From Tolypothrix sp. PCC 7910 (GTDB taxonomy: Bacteria > Cyanobacteriota > Cyanobacteriia > Cyanobacteriales > Nostocaceae), in NCBI RefSeq assembly GCF_011769525.1, contig NZ_CP050440.1, positions 7,364,001-7,428,000 on the forward strand: 64,000 nt of DNA, read 5' to 3'. A program made the translations under genes and the position numbers. Shown here in pieces: positions 53,173 to 62,955 of this stretch. Position 1 is the stretch's first letter. Each line of letters opens with the position of its first letter. Below the pieces are notes generated by a model. It was not told where the DNA came from, ran no database searches, and saw only the letters and a program-made list of their open reading frames with translations.

Positions 53173-53272
53173 ATTACCAATTACCCATTACCAATTACCC
53201 ATTACCCATTACCCATTACCCATTACCCATTACCCCTTACCAATTACTCATTACCAATTACCCATTACTTAC
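53173..53272. repeat. Tandem heptamer repeat (CCATTAC/CAATTAC)n
   Basis: About 14 heptamers of ATTACCC and ATTACCA type, running to the stop codon of the 2OG-oxygenase gene. Confidence 0.92.
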
Positions 53273-53876
53273 GCTTTTTCGTCGTAGATTTAGCTACTCT
53301 CGACTCAATAGTAAATTCTGGTATTTCTGCGAGTTCTACTTCATCTAAACTATACTGTTCGCAAACTAAACTCAGACGATTTCCAGGAGTTTTGACTGCA
53401 TTAACAGAATGAGTTAAATCGCCTTGAAAGTGAACTAAAGTATTCATTTGTGGCTTAATTTGCCCAAGTTGGCGTTTGTGCGATCGCAGTACCAATTCTC
53501 CCCCCTGCATATCGGGAGGTACGCGCACATAAAGAACGCTAACAACTAAAGGCGGTTCTATAGTTTTACAGTATGAACGCAAAGAGCGATCTATATGCGG
53601 ATCGACACGAGAACCTTCTTTGAGTAATAAAGGATTGAGGTAAAAAGCGTTACAGTTAGGTAAAAGAGCTAAATCTAAGTAAGGCTTGAAATAGGGAAAC
53701 TGCTGCTCTACTTGTGCTATACATGATTTTTGAAATACCACAGAAAATCCCTTCGTACCAACAAAATCGCGGTTAAGGTTATTGACAGAAAAGTAAGGAC
53801 AAGCATGAATTTCTCCCCATAATTTATTGAGATAATCGCTGGGGAAAGCATTTGATTGTTGTTGATAGTTTTTCAC
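53265..53876 (-). CDS. 2-oxoglutarate/Fe(II) oxygenase (P4H-like)
   Basis: 203 aa. Jelly-roll oxygenase: Fe ligands H94-x-D96 in VDPHIDRS and H156 in LTHSVNAV; R167 in PGNRLSLV should bind 2-oxoglutarate. MQGGELVL between them is typical of prolyl-4-hydroxylase-like enzymes. The basic C-terminal tail ends SRVAKSTTKKRK, encoded at the edge of the heptamer array. Substrate unknown (protein or small molecule). Confidence 0.85.
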   Translation of the reverse strand: MKNYQQQSNAFPSDYLNKLWGEIHACPYFSVNNLNRDFVGTKGFSVVFQKSCIAQVEQQFPYFKPYLDLALLPNCNAFYLNPLLLKEGSRVDPHIDRSLRSYCKTIEPPLVVSVLYVRVPPDMQGGELVLRSHKRQLGQIKPQMNTLVHFQGDLTHSVNAVKTPGNRLSLVCEQYSLDEVELAEIPEFTIESRVAKSTTKKRK

Positions 53877-54066
53877 AGTACGGTGAGGGGATTTACCAAA
53901 TTTTTAGCTGTAGGGTTAGTTACAATACTTCCCGGTTTGATGAGATTCCTGCTTTATTTTTCTCAATCTATGCATCTCTACATTTTTTCTTTCCTGTTCC
54001 CTCTGTCTACAACTAATTTCATAAATGACTGCTTATATCTTTAAAGGAGTAAATTGTCAAGATAAA

Positions 54067-54375
54067 TCATAAGATCCATTCTGAAGAACGTTCCCCCAAA
54101 TCGAGGGGAATACTCACAGCTTTGCCCAGGCGAGGGCGATCGCGTGTTTGAGTGATAAAGGTTTGGACTTGAGTCGTTCCACCTAAGGCATTAAGATAAT
54201 TGGCAATGCTATCAAGATGGGCTTGATATTCCTCTTCGCTTAAGGGAAAAGAAGCTTGCTCAACATACTTCCACATGACTTGCAAAAAAATTTTTCCCTG
54301 GGATCGCCGCAGCTGCACATCGTAAGAGCGTCCCCACTTTTCAAGCAACAGTTGACGTAATTGCTGTCCTGTCAT
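54067..54375 (-). CDS. DUF3067 family protein
   Basis: 102 aa from the ATG at 54375 (MTGQQLRQLLLEKWGRSYDVQLRR). QGKIFLQVMWKYVEQASFPLSEEEY is the conserved DUF3067 core. It is found in cyanobacteria and plants, typically next to petC as here (divergent, 229 bp apart). Function unknown; the location hints at photosynthetic electron transport. Confidence 0.88.
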   Translation of the reverse strand: MTGQQLRQLLLEKWGRSYDVQLRRSQGKIFLQVMWKYVEQASFPLSEEEYQAHLDSIANYLNALGGTTQVQTFITQTRDRPRLGKAVSIPLDLGERSSEWIL

Positions 54376-54604
54376 AGGTTGTCTCAATTAGATTTTACAT
54401 TTAGTTATGATGTTAAGTTCCGTAACTCAAGTATGATAAGGATATAAAGAAATGTAATGCTAACAGAAAAGATGCTAGATATATCTTGGAACAAAGAAGT
54501 ATGGCATTTTTGTGGGCGTTAGCATTTCGACTTAGATAAGAGTTGCTCAACTACTAGTACTCTTATCAAAATGCTTAACAAAATACACAAAGAGCGCGTA
54601 GATT

Positions 54605-55144
54605 ATGGCTCAATTTTCTGAATCAGCAGACGTGCCCGATATGGGGCGTCGTCAATTCATGAATCTGCTCACTTTTGGAACCGTCACTGGAGTGGCTCTG
54701 GGTGCATTGTATCCCGTTGTCAATTATTTTATTCCACCTGCTGCAGGTGGCGCTGGTGGCGGTGCAACGGCAAAAGACGAGCTGGGCAACGATGTTAGCG
54801 TCAGCAAGTTTCTAGCAAGCCATAATGTAGGCGATCGCTCCCTCGTTCAGGGACTCAAGGGCGACCCAACTTATCTTGTAGTAGAAAGCAAAGAAGCGAT
54901 TGGCGATTACGGCATTAATGCCATCTGCACCCACCTGGGTTGTGTTGTGCCCTGGAACGTGGCTGAGAACAAGTTTAAATGTCCTTGTCATGGTTCCCAA
55001 TACGATGCAACGGGTAAGGTTGTTCGTGGCCCCGCGCCGCTTTCTTTGGCTTTGGCGCATACCAAAGTAGAAGACGACAAAGTCGTAGTTACTCCTTGGA
55101 CTGAAACCGATTTCCGTACCGGCGAAGAACCTTGGTGGGCTTAA
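54605..55144 (+). CDS. petC: Cytochrome b6f Rieske iron-sulfur protein
   Basis: 179 aa. N-terminal [20 protein letters not shown] with a Tat-type twin Arg and one transmembrane anchor (about 18-43), a flexible Gly-rich hinge (AAGGAGGGAT), and the 2Fe-2S ligands C108-T-H110 and C126-P-C128-H129 plus disulfide C113. It transfers electrons from plastoquinol to cytochrome f. petA follows on the same strand, 106 bp away with a short repeat between. Confidence 0.97.
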   Translation: MAQFSESADVPDMGRRQFMNLLTFGTVTGVALGALYPVVNYFIPPAAGGAGGGATAKDELGNDVSVSKFLASHNVGDRSLVQGLKGDPTYLVVESKEAIGDYGINAICTHLGCVVPWNVAENKFKCPCHGSQYDATGKVVRGPAPLSLALAHTKVEDDKVVVTPWTETDFRTGEEPWWA

Positions 55145-55250
55145 CTATCTTTGTCAGCAGTCAGTGATCAGTGGTCAGTTGTTTACTTTCCACTGACAGA
55201 TGACAAATGACCAATGACCAATTCACGAGACAATCGTTGCCCTTATAGAG

Positions 55251-56252
55251 ATGAGAAATGCTTCGATAACAGCGAGGTTCACTCGCAGTACTAGAGCAAT
55301 AGTCAAAACATTGCTCATAGCGATCGCCACGGTGACATTCTACTTCACCAGCGATTTAGCTCTGCCACAATCGGCTGCTGCCTACCCTTTTTGGGCACAG
55401 CAAACCTATCCAGAAACCCCCCGCGAACCAACAGGCCGGATTGTTTGCGCCAACTGTCACTTAGCTGCAAAGCCGACAGAAGTGGAAGTTCCGCAATCAG
55501 TGCTACCTGACACCGTATTTAAAGCCGTGGTGAAAATCCCCTACGATACTAGCGTGCAGCAAGTAGGTGCTGATGGCTCTAAAGTCGGTTTGAATGTTGG
55601 CGCTGTATTGATGCTACCCGAAGGCTTCAAGATTGCTCCTGAAGACCGCATTTCTGAAGAACTCAAAGAAGAAGTCGGCGATACTTATTTCCAAACTTAC
55701 AGCGAAGATAAGGAAAACGTCGTCATCGTTGGCCCTCTCCCTGGTGAACAGTATCAGGAAATCGTCTTCCCAGTTCTGTCTCCCAACCCCGCAACTGATA
55801 AAAACATCCACTTTGGTAAATATTCAGTTCACGTAGGTGGTAACAGGGGACGCGGACAAGTTTACCCAACTGGTGAAAAGAGCAACAACTCTGTTTACAG
55901 TGCTGCTGCTGCTGGTACAATCACCAAGATTGCCAAAGAAGAAGATGGAGATGGCAACGTCAAATACGTAGTGAGCATTAAAACCGACGCTGGTGAAGTT
56001 GTCTCTGATACGATTCCTTTAGGCCCCGAACTAATTGTTTCTGAAGGGCAAGCTGTAAAAGCTGGTGATGCTTTAACCAATAATCCCAACGTTGGTGGAT
56101 TTGGTCAAAAAGATACAGAAATCGTATTGCAAGACGCTAATCGAGTTAAATGGTTGATTGCATTCATCGCGCTTGTGATGTTAGCTCAAGTCATGCTGGT
56201 GCTGAAGAAGAAGCAGGTTGAGAAAGTCCAAGCCGCAGAAATGAATTTCTAA
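55251..56252 (+). CDS. petA: Cytochrome f
   Basis: 333 aa precursor. Signal peptide with hydrophobic core [15 protein letters not shown] and AAA cleavage; mature protein begins Y45-PFWAQ, whose N-terminal Tyr is the axial haem ligand. Haem-binding C66-x-x-C69-H70. Large lumenal beta domain, C-terminal transmembrane helix [20 protein letters not shown]. Partner of petC; the pair ends at the terminator 56277-56304. Confidence 0.97.
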   Translation: MRNASITARFTRSTRAIVKTLLIAIATVTFYFTSDLALPQSAAAYPFWAQQTYPETPREPTGRIVCANCHLAAKPTEVEVPQSVLPDTVFKAVVKIPYDTSVQQVGADGSKVGLNVGAVLMLPEGFKIAPEDRISEELKEEVGDTYFQTYSEDKENVVIVGPLPGEQYQEIVFPVLSPNPATDKNIHFGKYSVHVGGNRGRGQVYPTGEKSNNSVYSAAAAGTITKIAKEEDGDGNVKYVVSIKTDAGEVVSDTIPLGPELIVSEGQAVKAGDALTNNPNVGGFGQKDTEIVLQDANRVKWLIAFIALVMLAQVMLVLKKKQVEKVQAAEMNF

Positions 56253-56276
56253 ATTCTTTGCTAACTCATTTGTTTT

Positions 56277-56304
56277 AAGACAGGCAAATTGCCTGTCTTT
56301 TTTA
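56277..56304 (+). terminator. Rho-independent terminator of petC-petA
   Basis: AAGACAGGC (56277-56285) pairs with GCCTGTCTT (56291-56299), loop AAATT, followed by T-rich sequence. A strong classical terminator 25 bp after petA. Confidence 0.92.
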
Positions 56305-56439
56305 TTTATATAAAACTCATATTTGATTTTTGAAATTATACCAATTTAAAAAAAGAATGCGACAGATGGTAGGGGCAGGCATTGCCATGCCCTCTAGAGT
56401 ATATTGATGTACCGCAAACACTATTTAAATTAGTATTAC

Positions 56440-57561
56440 TTAGTTTAAAAAACTTTCCCAATTGGGGACATCTACCCAGCTTCCTGTTTTATGGGATTGA
56501 TGGGATAAATCCATCAATAATTGCGAATAAACTCCTTCTCGCAGCGATGGAATTAATTGTTGCTGGCGGTCAATTCCTTGTACCCATTGGTCTACAACAC
56601 GGATAAATGCGGAAATGCGCCCATCGGCGTGGTTGTGGGGAAATAGTAAGTTTTGTGGAATTTCGATTTCAGTTAAAGCTGTACCCTGTTGGGAACCCCA
56701 AACCTGAAAACCGTGGATATAGTCTTTTTGATTTTCGCTGCCTAAAACTAAAGTACCGCGATCGCCATACACTTCTAACCAATGTGTTCTCGGTGCGTGA
56801 ACAACTGCACTAATCGTAAGTTGGCAAGGTGTACCATCAGCTAATTCCAACGCCAATACACAAGTATCATCTGTCTCCACTGGCTTGCTTTCACCGCTAG
56901 CTGGGTCGATACGTGTGGGAATGGCGGTACTTAAATGGGCGCTTAATCGGCGTACTGGGCCAAATAGCCAGTAAATATAATCAAAGGCGTGAGAACCTAA
57001 AGAACCTAATGCACCGCCTCCCTTATCTTGAGAAGAATACCAATTCCAAGGGCGGGAAGCATCTGCACGTGAGGAACCTAGCCAATCAATTCTAATCAGG
57101 CGTTTGTTGCCTACATAACCTGCTGATAATAGCTGTGAAAATTTCTGCCATCCTGGGACAAAGCGAAATTCAAAATCTACAGTTGCAATTACGCCTTTTT
57201 CCTGGGCTAATTGATAAAGTTCTTGGGCTTCAGCTACGTTTATAGTTGTTGGTTTTTCTAGTAATAAATGCTTGCCTGCGTGCAGTACTGCTTTAGCCAT
57301 TTCATAATGCAAAAATGGTGGGGTAGCAATGCTAACTGCTTGGACTTCTGGCAACTTGACAATGTCTGTAATGTTATCACAAGCATGGGGAATATCATGA
57401 GCTTGGGCGATCGCTTTGGCTGTATTGATATCGCGATGGTAAACAGCTACTACCTCAGTGCGATGATGTGCTTTGAATCCAGGAATGTGGACTTTCTGTC
57501 CAAATCCTGTACCTACAATCGCCACGCCAATCTTTTTTTGAGTATGTAATGTACAAACCAT
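56440..57561 (-). CDS. Gfo/Idh/MocA-family oxidoreductase
   Basis: 373 aa. N-terminal NAD(P)-binding Rossmann fold GVAIVGTGFGQKVHIPGF, then HAGKHLLLEKPTTIN (EKP motif, catalytic Lys) and DYIYWLFGPVRRLSAHL in the C-terminal alpha/beta domain. These enzymes oxidise sugars, inositols or biliverdin-like compounds. No specific match to a known substrate class is evident. It lies downstream of petA on the opposite strand, apparently unrelated. Confidence 0.85.
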   Translation of the reverse strand: MVCTLHTQKKIGVAIVGTGFGQKVHIPGFKAHHRTEVVAVYHRDINTAKAIAQAHDIPHACDNITDIVKLPEVQAVSIATPPFLHYEMAKAVLHAGKHLLLEKPTTINVAEAQELYQLAQEKGVIATVDFEFRFVPGWQKFSQLLSAGYVGNKRLIRIDWLGSSRADASRPWNWYSSQDKGGGALGSLGSHAFDYIYWLFGPVRRLSAHLSTAIPTRIDPASGESKPVETDDTCVLALELADGTPCQLTISAVVHAPRTHWLEVYGDRGTLVLGSENQKDYIHGFQVWGSQQGTALTEIEIPQNLLFPHNHADGRISAFIRVVDQWVQGIDRQQQLIPSLREGVYSQLLMDLSHQSHKTGSWVDVPNWESFLN

Positions 57562-57898
57562 ATATATTAATAATTCACCAAATTTTATTTTTAACTAAAT
57601 TACGGGACAAGATAAAAACTCAAATCAAAAAAGCCCTAGCATCATCACAGCTAAGGCTTCAAGTTGGTAAGTTTGGGGTAATATTTTGGACATTTTTTAC
57701 TTTAACTTGCGGTTTTAGTACACAACAACTAACTGTACTACAGAAAGCCTTGGCATTGTTGATGATGAGGATCAATGTCTCACGCTGCGGCGGAAAGCAT
57801 TCTGATTTATTACAGTAGAGGTGGCGTTAAAGCTATGCAATAACGCCACCTCTACAAATTCAACTTCGGTTAACTAAGCTTTAGCAGTGAAAGCCTAT
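57562..57898. other. Gap between the oxidoreductase and vWA genes
   Basis: 337 bp; no gene supported. Contains a perfect hairpin (57815-57855) close to the 3' end of the vWA gene. Confidence 0.6.
57815..57855 (-). terminator. Long perfect hairpin, possible terminator
   Basis: GTAGAGGTGGCGTTA (57815-57829) and TAACGCCACCTCTAC (57841-57855) form a 15-bp perfect stem with an 11-nt loop, 44 bp beyond the 3' end of the vWA gene. No strong T-run on the minus strand, so it may equally be a dispersed repeat. Confidence 0.5.
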
Positions 57899-60800
57899 TT
57901 ATCTGTTTGCTGGTAACTGTTGAGGAATGGAAAGAGGTTTGAACGGCTTGAATGTGTTGATATCTACGCAGTTGGTATTATCCAGCTTGACTCTCAGTTC
58001 AGTACTGAAAGTGACTAACTGCTCGACTAAAGCTTGACGGTCTGTTAAGCAGCCTTTAATCGCCATCAATTCACCCAAAGTCCATTCATAGAGATGTCTG
58101 TCGGCGTTGTGAATAATCACAGTCAATTCGTTTCTAATTCTCAAGATTTGGTTGAGAAGTTCGTCCACCTTGACGTTAATAACATTCGCCACCCGGAGAT
58201 TGAATGTATCGTTGTCGCCAATAATGTTGATCAGTTCATTAACGTACTGTCTAACCAGAGTGATAAATGACTGATTCCACTCGTTGCGAACATTCTCAAT
58301 CTTGATGTCAACATCTTTGTAGATATTGTTAATCTTGTTATTAATTTCATTGCTGTTAACAACGAAATTCAGAATTCTGTTGTTAATTTCATTGCTATTG
58401 ATCACAACATTTTCAATTTTTTGGTGAATTTGAGAATTATCAACCAAGATATTCTGAATCTTCTGGGTTATTTGGTCATTATCAAAAATTTGATTAATGA
58501 CAACTTTATTGTTGGTGACATTGTGCTGTAACCTCAGATCGACGTACTGGTTTAATACGTCATTATTATTGACAATGTTTTGAGTAATTAGCTTAACGTA
58601 ATTTTGGACTTTTTGCTCGTAAGTAATGTCAATTTGCTGGCTGACATACTGATTAATCTCAGCATTATTATGCACAATGTTCTGAGTAATCAATTTGATG
58701 AATGCTTCTCTACCACCAATGATGTTAATCAGTTCATCAACTCGCTGTGTCACTAAACTGATAAATGTTTCGTTCCATTCGTTGCGGATATTCTCAATTT
58801 TGTTGTTGATTTCAGTACTGTTAGCAACGATATTCACAATATTGTGATTAATTTCAGTGTTATGGTTAACCGTTTGCTGTAGACGCTGGTCAACGTAATG
58901 GTTGAGCACATCATTATCATTAATAATGTTCTGGGTAATCACTTGAATGTGATTTTGGATTTTTTGCTCAAAGCTATTATCGATTACTTGGGTAAAGTAT
59001 TGGCTTAGCTCACTATTATCAGTGATGAGATTCTGAGTAATTAGTTGGATGTTGTTACGTATTTTTTGTTCAAAGCTTTGGTCTAAGTGCTGCTCGATAT
59101 GTTGGTCAAGGTGGTGGTTAAGTTCTTGCTTGTTGATGATGTTGCTGATAATTAGTTCAATGTTGTTACGTACCTTTTCTTCAAAGCCTTGGTCTATTTG
59201 CTGATTGACGTAATTATTGATTTCGGTATTGTTCGCAACAATATTTTTGGTAATTACGTTGATGTTGTTTTGGATCTTCTGCTCGAAGGTTTGGTCAACT
59301 TGCTGATTGACATGGTTGTCAATGTACTGATTGAGTTCCTGCTTATTGATGATGCTGTTGATGATTAAGTCAACGTTATTGTTGATTTTTTGCTCGAAAT
59401 TTTGGTCAACTTGCTGATTAACATGCTGGTCAATATACTGGTTGAGTTCTTGCTTATTGACCAGATTATTGATGATTAAGGAAACGTTGTTACGTACTTT
59501 TTGCTCGAAGGTTTGGTCAACTTGCTGATTGACGTGCTGGTCAATATATTGGTTGAGTTCTTGCTTGTTGACCAGATTGTTGATAATTAAACCAACATTG
59601 TTACGTATTCTTTGCTCAAATGTTTGGTCAATTTGTTGATTGACATGGCGGTCAATATACTGATTAAGTTCCTGCTTATTGACCAGATTGTTGATAATTA
59701 AACCAACATTGTTACGTATTCTTTGCTCAAATGTTTGGTCAACGTATTGGTTGATTTGCTGGTTAATTTTATTTGATATCTCGATGCTAATTTTATCTTC
59801 TAGAAGCTTGTCCAAGTAGCTAGACCAGCCTTGTAAATGCTGGTTGAGACTAAACTCCATCTGTTGTAGATAAGCATCCATCGAAAATCTGACTTTGGCG
59901 ATTTCTACAGAGAGGCTCTTAAAGTGCTTCTCGTAGTTCTTTAAAAGCCACTGTTCTAGCTGATCCCAATACTTAGCTTCTAAAGTGACATCAGTTTCAT
60001 CTATAACTTTGATAGATGAAGTAATCTGTTGTAACTGCTGCTCCCACTTCTTCTTAAATTCTTCTTCATTAATACGGAAAGTGAACTCTCTGCCAGAACC
60101 CACACCTACTGCTTCACGACTTCCAGAGCCACCACCATTACCATTAATAGTAGTGACAGTCTCGGTCGTTACAGTTGTCACAGATCCATTAGTAACGATT
60201 TTTTCCTGTTTTTGATATCTTTCAGCTAGTTCAGTAGCATTAATTGGCTCTATAGCGAGAATAATTTGTCCTTCGTTATCTTCCTTGTATGTGTCAAAAA
60301 ATAACCCTGTTAATGTAGTTTTTTCTTTGATTTCTAAAACTACTTCATCTTTGAGACCATTCAATGAAAGCCAAGTTTCGCTAACTTCAATGCCAGCCAG
60401 TTTAGTAATAGTTTTTCCACCTTTCAGCCACATTAAAGCCCAAGGCTCTATATTGAACTTCTTATTATCTGACCAATAGCTGGCATTGCCTTCACGAATT
60501 TTGATGCGGTAATTGCCTGGAGCTAACTCAACAAAATTAGCACCGTATTGTTTTAGAGTAGACAGATGCTTCTCATCCAAAACATAACAATTGCGTTTGC
60601 TGTCAACTGTTAAAGTCTGGGGATTGAAATATGGCTTATTACTGTTAATAGTAAGATTAATCGCACCACTATTATCAGCATTATTCAAATCAAAGAATAA
60701 GGCATTAAGAACTGCTTTTTCCTTGACTTCTAACTTCAGGCGATCGTTATAGCCATTGAGAGTTGTCCAGGTTGCACCTACCTCAAACCCTGTATTTTGG

Positions 60801-62530
60801 TTAATAAATGTACTACCCTCGACACCATATATCCAAAGTAGAATGAAAGGTTCGCCTTCTGTTTTTGTCGTCGCATAACTATAGCTACCACTAGTAATTC
60901 TGATGTCATAACTGCCTTTCTCAAAAACATACGAAGTTGCAACATTTTGTTGCAGGTGGTTCATTTGATTGGCATCGATAACGTAGCAATTATTTTTGGT
61001 GTCGATGGTTAAAATAGTCATACTTTCTTCCTTGACATTTTTAATTTCTTGCGAAACCTTTGCCTTTTCAGATTCTTCTTTCGAGTTTACTTTTGGGGTA
61101 GTTGTTGTAGTTACTGCTGTAACTGGTTGATAAATACTGATACCTGCCCAACGTCCCACAGGGTCGGTGATCGCAACTAATGTTCCTTTACCTGTTTTAG
61201 TATCTATACGGATTAATTGACCGTCTTTACCTAAGTTAAAGAAGTTGCCAGTTACACCATATAAAACATCACCAACAAATTCCAAACTGGCAACATCGGC
61301 AAAACCAATATCGCCAATATGTTTAACTTCGCCAGTATCAAGGTTTGTACTAGCTAATAACTTTTTCTTGTCGTAACCAATCAAGGTAATGTAAGCTTTG
61401 CCATCAGCATCAAAGGCTACTTCCCCACAGTTGTGGTCTTTATCTGCTACTGTGGCTGCGAGTGTACCTTTACCTGTTTGGAGATTAATCGCAATTAGTT
61501 GTTTAGCTGTTGTAGCGTAGAGGGTTTGGCGTTGGCGATTATATGCTAAGCCAGCTGCAGCAAAACCAATATCGCCAATTGCGATCGCATCACCTGAATT
61601 AAGATCAATTTTAACTAGTCGAGTTTTGTCGCCTTCTCGATCCAAGCCATAGAGTTCGGAACCAACGAAAGCAATGTCAGAAACTTCTGTAACTATCTCA
61701 CCAATAAAAGTAGCTTTACCTGTGGCTAAATCCAGAGTGTAGAGTTTGCTTAATTCATTGGAGACACAATCTTGAATATAAACTGCCCCTGGTTGGAGTT
61801 TGATAGTTGTAGCTGTATTTGCATTTTTAACTGTAGTTACAGTTGTAGCTGTACGACTACCACAAATAACTTTCTCTAAGACGGTACTAAAACCATTAAT
61901 TGTGTCTTTATCTGTAAAATATTGCCCTCCTGTTGAGGTTGCAACCCTGGCATATTCGCTTTTGATCCCTCCTTGATGCTTGCTATTAGAAGTTCCAAAA
62001 TAGGTATGAACAGTAACTTTTGCTTTTTGGGCTGTTTGGATGGAATTATCAGCGGCTTTAATATCTTTTTGCTCTGTTTTATCTCCACCGCCTTCGAGTG
62101 CTTCATCACCCAGATAAAAAATTGCTCGTAGTGCATCTTTGCGCCAATCAAAGTAGTCGCATATATCTTCAATTGCTCGTGCCGCATCTTCCTGCGCTCC
62201 TGCAGATTTGAGTTCGCCTCTTTTTCTACCCCGCAGCTTAGATTCTGATACCTTTACTTTTTGAGTTAGATAATTTCTGATAGTTTGGTCGAAGTTTGTC
62301 CCTTTCCAAACACCTTCTATACCTAACCAAACTACTCTTAAATCGGAAGGACAACTAGATTTAGCTTTAGCGATCGCACTAGCAGCAGCATCACTTAAAG
62401 CTTGGGCTTCATCTCTCATCGAAGGGCTAGTATCGATGACAATTACTAAATCAACAGCAGGTGTAGAATTTGCTTGTTTATTCATTCTGATTTCCCTTTT
62501 TTTCTTCTTGAGGAAACTGAATAATTTCAT
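57899..62530 (-). CDS. Giant vWA / beta-propeller / helical-repeat protein
   Basis: 1543 aa, Asn/Gln-rich, no signal peptide. vWFA domain about 25-225 with MIDAS D33-T-S35-P-S37; propeller-like repeats about 245-470 (LYTLDLATGKATFIGEI-type units); two tandem about 130-aa domains of unknown family (about 503-634 and 636-772), each starting with TID/TVDxxxNCYV(I/L)D and ending in a (L)FFD strand; a linker with GSGSREAVGVGSG; a helical region, then about nine copies of a 37-aa (111-bp) repeat with (T)FEQK(I/V)RNN(V/I)xLI (about 925-1310), followed by diverged Asn-rich helices. Adjacent repeats are nearly identical at DNA level, so they amplified recently. The start could also be M16. Role unknown; perhaps a calcium- or metal-regulated scaffold. 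Confidence 0.85.
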   Translation of the reverse strand: MKLFSFLKKKKREIRMNKQANSTPAVDLVIVIDTSPSMRDEAQALSDAAASAIAKAKSSCPSDLRVVWLGIEGVWKGTNFDQTIRNYLTQKVKVSESKLRGRKRGELKSAGAQEDAARAIEDICDYFDWRKDALRAIFYLGDEALEGGGDKTEQKDIKAADNSIQTAQKAKVTVHTYFGTSNSKHQGGIKSEYARVATSTGGQYFTDKDTINGFSTVLEKVICGSRTATTVTTVKNANTATTIKLQPGAVYIQDCVSNELSKLYTLDLATGKATFIGEIVTEVSDIAFVGSELYGLDREGDKTRLVKIDLNSGDAIAIGDIGFAAAGLAYNRQRQTLYATTAKQLIAINLQTGKGTLAATVADKDHNCGEVAFDADGKAYITLIGYDKKKLLASTNLDTGEVKHIGDIGFADVASLEFVGDVLYGVTGNFFNLGKDGQLIRIDTKTGKGTLVAITDPVGRWAGISIYQPVTAVTTTTTPKVNSKEESEKAKVSQEIKNVKEESMTILTIDTKNNCYVIDANQMNHLQQNVATSYVFEKGSYDIRITSGSYSYATTKTEGEPFILLWIYGVEGSTFINQNTGFEVGATWTTLNGYNDRLKLEVKEKAVLNALFFDLNNADNSGAINLTINSNKPYFNPQTLTVDSKRNCYVLDEKHLSTLKQYGANFVELAPGNYRIKIREGNASYWSDNKKFNIEPWALMWLKGGKTITKLAGIEVSETWLSLNGLKDEVVLEIKEKTTLTGLFFDTYKEDNEGQIILAIEPINATELAERYQKQEKIVTNGSVTTVTTETVTTINGNGGGSGSREAVGVGSGREFTFRINEEEFKKKWEQQLQQITSSIKVIDETDVTLEAKYWDQLEQWLLKNYEKHFKSLSVEIAKVRFSMDAYLQQMEFSLNQHLQGWSSYLDKLLEDKISIEISNKINQQINQYVDQTFEQRIRNNVGLIINNLVNKQELNQYIDRHVNQQIDQTFEQRIRNNVGLIINNLVNKQELNQYIDQHVNQQVDQTFEQKVRNNVSLIINNLVNKQELNQYIDQHVNQQVDQNFEQKINNNVDLIINSIINKQELNQYIDNHVNQQVDQTFEQKIQNNINVITKNIVANNTEINNYVNQQIDQGFEEKVRNNIELIISNIINKQELNHHLDQHIEQHLDQSFEQKIRNNIQLITQNLITDNSELSQYFTQVIDNSFEQKIQNHIQVITQNIINDNDVLNHYVDQRLQQTVNHNTEINHNIVNIVANSTEINNKIENIRNEWNETFISLVTQRVDELINIIGGREAFIKLITQNIVHNNAEINQYVSQQIDITYEQKVQNYVKLITQNIVNNNDVLNQYVDLRLQHNVTNNKVVINQIFDNDQITQKIQNILVDNSQIHQKIENVVINSNEINNRILNFVVNSNEINNKINNIYKDVDIKIENVRNEWNQSFITLVRQYVNELINIIGDNDTFNLRVANVINVKVDELLNQILRIRNELTVIIHNADRHLYEWTLGELMAIKGCLTDRQALVEQLVTFSTELRVKLDNTNCVDINTFKPFKPLSIPQQLPANR
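58610..59760. repeat. 111-bp tandem coding repeat
   Basis: Period 111 bp (37 codons), seen best at 59571 and 59682, where more than 55 bases are identical. Copies towards 58600 are more diverged. It encodes the helical repeats of the vWA protein. Confidence 0.85.
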
Positions 62531-62955
62531 ATTTGCAGAGGTTTACGACTTCAACATAAAGGAATTGAAACCCAAGCAGTAGACAGAAATCTTGTAGATG
62601 AGTTTGATGGGAACACTTAGTGCTTGTGTCTAGTCAAACACACCTAATTAGATAATTACAAGGTTATAAATGTCATAAATTTATCTTTAATGTTAAATAT
62701 TTTGACATGAATGCATATAATTTTGTTTTTGTAAATACCCATTAATAAGTAATTTTTTTGTTTTTATGTCATAAAATTTACCGCGCTACATAGAAATGTT
62801 GCTATGTCAAGGACTAAAAATCATATTTAGTTGAAGAATAAAATTAATTAGTATTAAAAAATCAAATCTAAATCATTTGTGAAAACTAACCATAATAGTA
62901 GACAATTCATTGTGTGTAGTAGTTTATTTATTATTAGTGAAACTTGCTCAACAGA
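62531..62955. other. AT-rich intergenic region
   Basis: 425 bp between divergent genes, very AT-rich, expected to hold both promoters. No repeat or gene seen. Confidence 0.5.

Noticed and set aside
57549-57818. 89-aa frame upstream of the hairpin at 57815
   Set aside because: Overlaps the start of the oxidoreductase on the other strand; no recognisable domain.
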